A model generated the notes under the pieces. That model ran no database searches. It saw nothing but the letters and a program-made list of their open reading frames with translations, and was not told the origin of the DNA. From Clostridia bacterium (GTDB taxonomy: Bacteria > Bacillota > Clostridia > Christensenellales > Aristaeellaceae), in contig JAFVXE010000017.1 of the NCBI GenBank assembly GCA_017501255.1, positions 1 to 64,000 on the forward strand: a DNA stretch of 64,000 nt, read 5' to 3'. The position numbers were made by a program, and so were the translations under genes. This document shows positions 60,502 to 64,000 of this stretch, piece after piece (position 1 is the stretch's first letter; the number at the start of each line of letters is the position of its first letter).

Positions 60502-61260
60502 TTAATACTCTTTTGGCCTTTTGACACGGTAGCTGTCGCCCGTTATACTCAGGATATGGCAGTGATGCACCAGGCGGTCCAGGATCGCCGTGGCTGCAAG
60601 CTTGCCGGTAAACAGCTCGTCCCATCTGCCCATCGGCAGGTTGGTCGTAATAATGAGGGAGTTCTTTTCATACCGCTGTCGGATCACTTGGAAGAAAAGG
60701 CTCTCTCTTTCTCTGTCCATTTTTACATATGACAATTCATCTATTATCAGCAGCGGAACCTTGTTCAGCTCTTCCAGCATTCCGCGCAGTTCCCCTTCCA
60801 GCATCTTTTCGTACAGACGGTCAACAAGGTCTTTGGCATTGACAAAAAGCACCTTATATCCCGCATCGACGGCGTTCAAGCCGATCCCCGTTGCGATCAT
60901 GCTTTTTCCGACCCCTGGCGGTCCGATGATGATGACGTTTTCACCTGCCTCAATGAAATCCAGCCCGCCCAGTTCCGTGATCTTGCCCTTATCCATGGTC
61001 TGGTTAAAGCCGTAATCAATATCCTCCAGCCGTTTCTCGGCCTCAAAACACGCCTCCTTGCGGAGCCTGTCCGTCCTTCTGCCGCGCTTCCCTTCTTCTT
61101 CGACGGCAAGGAGCCGGATGAGGAAAGATTCATAATCCATGGAAGATGCTTCCGCTTCCAGGATCAGGTCGCGGTACTGCTCCCGCATGTCCACCAGCTT
61201 AAACTTCTTCATCATGGCTTCTATGTATTCAGCCTTTGTCTGATAAACTTGCTGTTTCAT
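60502..61260 (-). CDS. istB: IstB-like AAA+ ATPase of IS21 element
   Basis: A 252-residue ATPase related to DnaC that selects target DNA and activates the IstA transposase. Walker A is GPPGVGKS (113-120), Walker B LLIIDEL (169-175), with sensor residues in SLIITTNLPMGRWDELFTGK and an arginine-rich AAA end (AATAILDRLVHHCHIL). The start overlaps the istA stop by four bases; GGAGGTG precedes it. It appears intact. Confidence 0.96.
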   Translation of the reverse strand: MKQQVYQTKAEYIEAMMKKFKLVDMREQYRDLILEAEASSMDYESFLIRLLAVEEEGKRGRRTDRLRKEACFEAEKRLEDIDYGFNQTMDKGKITELGGLDFIEAGENVIIIGPPGVGKSMIATGIGLNAVDAGYKVLFVNAKDLVDRLYEKMLEGELRGMLEELNKVPLLIIDELSYVKMDRERESLFFQVIRQRYEKNSLIITTNLPMGRWDELFTGKLAATAILDRLVHHCHILSITGDSYRVKRPKEY

Positions 61261-62777
61261 CTGCACACCTCCGCCATGGCAATGGATTCATAATAGCTGC
61301 ATTCGCGCGTCAGGGCGGGATCATCGTCCCGGTAATCCTTTCCGTCCGCAGGCCCCGCAGTATCATTGCTCCCAATTTCAGGAAGGATCAGCTTTCCTGC
61401 GTTGTAATCCCTCAGGATCCCCTTGAACGACTTGATATCCATCTTGTTCTGGTCGACACAGTATCCGATAAAACGATCAAGGGTAAGGTCATCATAGATG
61501 TCCGACAAAAGCATGATCTTTCTGGCGTAATGCGTCGGCTGGTCAAACTTCCTGCCGGCCGCGTCGAGGTAGCGCTGTCCGTTCGTGAAACGAGCCGTGA
61601 AGTCCCTGCGGATCTGCGGAATGGATGTGCTCACCGGCTGTGCAATGGCCTCGTAATGCGACGGATCCGTCCTGACGTCATGCTTTCTTTCAGAGGCTTC
61701 CAGCGTCAGCACGCGGTTTTCCTTCTTATCGTAAATGTCGATGCGGAATCCATAAGTGAGCCTGAACTGGAGTGTCTTGTCTACGTATTTAACAGGCACG
61801 CTGTACTTGCTTCCGCCAACGCTGATATAGCTGTCAGGACTGATGATCCGTTTCTGGAGCTTTTTGATCTGATAGTGCGATTTGGGGAGCGGAAGCAATA
61901 CGTCCTTTTCTTCCTGCAGGTAGTGCTGGTTCGGGATCCTTTTCGTGGTCCCGTGCACCTCGTCGCACCATGCGTTGACAAACTCTTTGCCCCTTCGGTT
62001 CAGCTCCTCCATGGTCGCGAACGTATTACCCTTTATTAGCTGTTCCTCCAGATAGTTGAATGGGGATTCGAATTTTCCCTTCTTTCTTGGCCAGTAGCAT
62101 GGGCATGCGTTCAGCTCTGTACCGAGATGCTTTGCCAGCAACAGGGCTTTGGGGTTATACCGGATCTCGTCCTCGCTTTTCGGGTTGTTCTCGATCACCA
62201 GCGCCTTGGGGTTGTCGATAAGAAGTTCCAGCGTTACTCCTCCGAGATCATCGAATAATTCCTGGATCGCCTCGTAAATGGCTGCCGCATCAGCCTTAAG
62301 CGAAAAACATACCGCCTTCTTTCTGGACGCGGCCAGGATCATTGCAAAGCTGTACACATTTCGCTCCGTGCTGCCGATCACCATGGAGTACTCCGACCAG
62401 TCGAACTGCGCCTGATCCCCAGGTGGCGTCTCAACCCTGACGGTTGCCTTGGAACTGATCAGTCCCACATCCTCATCCACCCGCTGCAGGAATCGGTAAA
62501 CAGGGCCAATGCTTCCCGTGTACCCCCGGTTCTTAAGCTCCCTGAAGATCCTTGTACCGTTAAACTCATACGGTTCGCATCTCCATACAATAATGAGCTC
62601 CTTGTATTCGTCCAGACATGACTTATACACTGTTCGGCTGTAGACAGGTTCTTCTTTCATGTCCAGGAGTTTCCTGACCGTGTTCCGGGAGATCCCCAGG
62701 ATTTTTGCGGTCTTTCGTTTTGACTTAGTCTGCTTATAGACCCTCTGGACAGCTGCCCAATCTTGCAATCTGTACAC
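61257..62777 (-). CDS. istA: IstA transposase of IS21 element
   Basis: A 506-residue DDE transposase. The N-terminal helix-turn-helix is at about 20-40 (RKTAKILGISRNTVRKLL), followed by a second DNA-binding segment. The catalytic triad fits Asp126 (GDQAQFDWSEY), Asp188 (LLIDNPKALV) and Glu237 (KGKFESPFNYLEEQ), with a Mu-type C-terminal beta barrel after it. All parts are present, so the element may still be active. RBS: AGGAGGTG upstream of the ATG. Confidence 0.96.
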   Translation of the reverse strand: MYRLQDWAAVQRVYKQTKSKRKTAKILGISRNTVRKLLDMKEEPVYSRTVYKSCLDEYKELIIVWRCEPYEFNGTRIFRELKNRGYTGSIGPVYRFLQRVDEDVGLISSKATVRVETPPGDQAQFDWSEYSMVIGSTERNVYSFAMILAASRKKAVCFSLKADAAAIYEAIQELFDDLGGVTLELLIDNPKALVIENNPKSEDEIRYNPKALLLAKHLGTELNACPCYWPRKKGKFESPFNYLEEQLIKGNTFATMEELNRRGKEFVNAWCDEVHGTTKRIPNQHYLQEEKDVLLPLPKSHYQIKKLQKRIISPDSYISVGGSKYSVPVKYVDKTLQFRLTYGFRIDIYDKKENRVLTLEASERKHDVRTDPSHYEAIAQPVSTSIPQIRRDFTARFTNGQRYLDAAGRKFDQPTHYARKIMLLSDIYDDLTLDRFIGYCVDQNKMDIKSFKGILRDYNAGKLILPEIGSNDTAGPADGKDYRDDDPALTRECSYYESIAMAEVCR

Positions 62778-63033
62778 CTTCTTTCACCTCCTCTCCGTGA
62801 CTGATTGCACACGGAGAGGATTGTACTTTGCTTTATTGGGTGGGTCAATTCTGAGTATTAAATTTTCAAGGTGCAGTGTATCAGAACTGTGATATATTAG
62901 TCATAATCCAACCTTCTAGGGTGGGTCAGTTTTCAGCGTAAAACCTGGGTCAGTTTTCATTGTAAATCAATACTTATTTGTAAGCGTTAACCCTCCCCTG
63001 TGTAGCCAGATAAACCTACCCTTTTGTGGGCGG

Positions 63034-63370
63034 GTGGGTAGGAAGATAATCAAGCTAAAATCGGTTTTCCTAACTGATTACAGTCTTTTCAAAATGCTGT
63101 ATTTAGCCATTCGGGATATTTCGAAAAATGTACTGGCAGCAGGAGCAAATGGAGCAAAATCCATGCATAGTTTACTGTATTCTACGGTGAGCGCATTCCC
63201 GAATAACAAAAGCTCTGAATGGTGGTCAAGGGTAAAATGAACGACAGTTTCCGCTGCCACATTGCTATCCTTCAGGTTCGTACTTCTTTGCAGTTAAGGG
63301 TGGTTCTACCACCACCTTTAGATTTCACTTTTCATTTTGCACGATTTTTGGATTTACACAAAATTTGGGA
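63034..63370 (+). pseudogene. Decayed IS256-type (mutator) transposase C-terminus with terminal-repeat-like end
   Basis: One frame reads KSVFLTDYSLFKMLYLAIRD ISK, matching the end of IS256-family transposases. At about 63126 the match moves to the next frame: KCTGSRSKWSKIHA, a stop, then FTVFYGERIPE and a stop at 63204-63206. The intact family form would read KWTG..W..IHAQL...F.ER. The sequence GATTTACACAAAATTTGGGA at 63351-63370 resembles the terminal inverted repeat of such elements. The 5' part of the transposase is absent. Confidence 0.72.
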
Positions 63371-63464
63371 TGAACTATTTTCGTATAAAGCTGCCATGTC
63401 TTCTCTGAACTTTATCCCATTTGTTAGACAGCATGGTATACTGAAAAACAAGTGAGATGATTTT

Positions 63465-63811
63465 ATGTCAAAAGGAGTACCAAACAAAAGGTACACACTG
63501 GAATTCAAAAAACAGGTAGTAGAAACAATGCTGGAAGAAGGGCTGAGTTGCAGCAAAACAGAGAAACGATTTAACTTACCAAGCAAGCGGCCTGCTCATG
63601 GGAACGGATCTATTTGATGGATGAGCCGGAGGGTTTTACGATTGAAAGGCGTGGTCGGAGCAGCCAAGGACGGACATGAAAACTTGGGAAACAGATAGAA
63701 GAAGACTTGCTTGCTGAGGTGTGCGCCTTTGAGCAGAAAATGACTACCCCAAAATTGCAAGCCTTGGTTTTGGAAAATGAGAGGAGCCTGCACAAAAAAC
63801 GCAGGAAGTAA
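63465..63811 (+). pseudogene. Decayed orfA of an IS3-family (IS150-group) element
   Basis: The start MSKGVPNKRYTLEFKKQVVE and following HTH-like region fit IS150-type OrfA. Near 63587 the match shifts frame and continues as SWERIYLMDEPEGFTIERRG, is interrupted by a TGA at 63677-63679, and resumes with LGKQIEEDLLAEV and LQALVLENERSLHKKRRK before TAA. A frameshift and a stop therefore inactivate it. Confidence 0.8.
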
Positions 63812-64000
63812 TGAAACTGAGGCAGAAACAAAAACTGGAAATACTTCTTTCCGTCGCTCAGTTGGTACGCGCAACCTTCTACTATCATCTCAAACAGATG
63901 AAGAAGCAGGACAAATATACGCAAGCCAAAGAAGAAATAACTTCAATCTACAACAGAAATAAAGGTCGCTACGGATATCGTCGCATTATAGATGTACTGC
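63811..64000 (+). CDS. orfB transposase of the IS3-family element, 5' part only (window end)
   Basis: The frame VMKLRQKQKLEILLSVAQLV ... RATFYYHLKQMKKQDKY ... NKGRYGYRRIIDVL is typical of the N-terminal region of IS150-type OrfB, including the GRYGYRRI motif just before the DDE integrase core. The frame overlaps the end of orfA in the minus-one relation that is normal for IS3 programmed frameshifting. It is open to the end of the window; whether the catalytic core is intact cannot be seen. With a broken orfA the element is probably not autonomous. Confidence 0.8.
   Translation, partial: MKLRQKQKLEILLSVAQLVRATFYYHLKQMKKQDKYTQAKEEITSIYNRNKGRYGYRRIIDVL

Larger units (their letters stand above)
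59425..62972 (-). mobile_element. IS21-family insertion sequence with two passenger genes
   Basis: About 3.55 kb bounded by a direct CTTATT repeat at 59419-59424 and 62973-62978, a fitting target duplication for IS21 (4-8 bp). Both ends carry several copies of TGACCCA in inverted orientation: 59444, 59467 and 59547 on the left; 62841, 62922 and 62946 on the right (as TGGGTCA). The outermost copies are 19-20 bases from the proposed ends. Inside, on the minus strand: istA, istB and two small genes not present in a minimal IS21. The exact ends are inferred from symmetry and the direct repeat. Confidence 0.85.

Noticed and set aside
63078..63260. Minus-strand 60-codon frame near the right end
   Set aside because: It is the antisense of the IS256-type remnant, which explains the region better.
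1..64000. CRISPR arrays, tRNA or rRNA genes, prophage genes
   Set aside because: No regularly spaced repeats, no cloverleaf or rRNA-like sequence and no phage structural genes were seen on reading both strands.

Overview
The window looks like a chromosomal segment of a Clostridia-type Firmicute, probably a carbohydrate-degrading gut or rumen anaerobe. The main evidence is the order priA-def-fmt-rsmB-rlmN-stp-prkC-rsgA-rpe, typical of Firmicutes, together with a PASTA-domain kinase, a DacF-type carboxypeptidase, an ECF S component and several glycoside hydrolases. Up to about 43.6 kb the sequence is fairly GC-rich. From about 44 to 59 kb it is clearly AT-richer, and the last 5 kb is mobile DNA. 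I cannot name the species.

Layout. 1-0.73 kb: 3' part of tuf. 0.9-4.4 kb (minus): an operon of a MutS2-like ATPase, a GNAT acetyltransferase and a SAM methyltransferase, behind a structured leader that carries a four-codon upstream ORF. 4.5-5.65 kb (minus): a YqhD/BdhA-type alcohol dehydrogenase. 5.8-17.9 kb (plus): a cell-wall carboxypeptidase, then the replication-restart, translation-maturation and Ser/Thr-signalling operon. 17.9-25.9 kb: a DEAD-box helicase and a 1,986-residue cyclic-di-GMP type sensor protein. 26.1-29.3 kb (minus): MoxR-DUF58-DUF4129. 29.5-42 kb: pyroglutamyl peptidase and intracellular glycoside hydrolases (GH95, GH13, GH43-like, GH29, GH63-like), a DMT transporter, an ECF S component and a P-loop kinase fusion. 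42.1-43.6 kb: ADP-ribosylglycohydrolase and 5-formyl-THF cyclo-ligase.

44.2-59.2 kb (plus) is one long surface-polysaccharide locus behind a consensus promoter and a leader of about 380 nt. It encodes a DegT aminotransferase, a small phosphoglycosyl transferase, a PLP decarboxylase, an ATP-grasp ligase, four glycosyltransferases, two pyruvyl-transferase-like proteins, an FrhB-like iron-sulfur protein, a Wzy-like polymerase, a hexapeptide acyltransferase and a MurJ/Wzx flippase. In outline, the transferase starts the repeat unit on undecaprenyl phosphate, the glycosyltransferases extend it, the modifying enzymes decorate it, the flippase exports it and the polymerase joins the units.

59.4-64 kb holds a complete-looking IS21-family element with two passenger genes (one frameshifted), a decayed IS256-type transposase tail with a terminal-repeat-like end, and a decayed IS3/IS150-type element cut by the window end.

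The most interesting item is the leader at 4159-4371. It has a consensus promoter, a tiny ORF with a strong ribosome-binding site, and a helix that can hide the ribosome-binding site of the MutS2-like gene. This is the layout of an antibiotic-inducible translational attenuator, placed in front of an ATPase family that includes ribosome-rescue factors.
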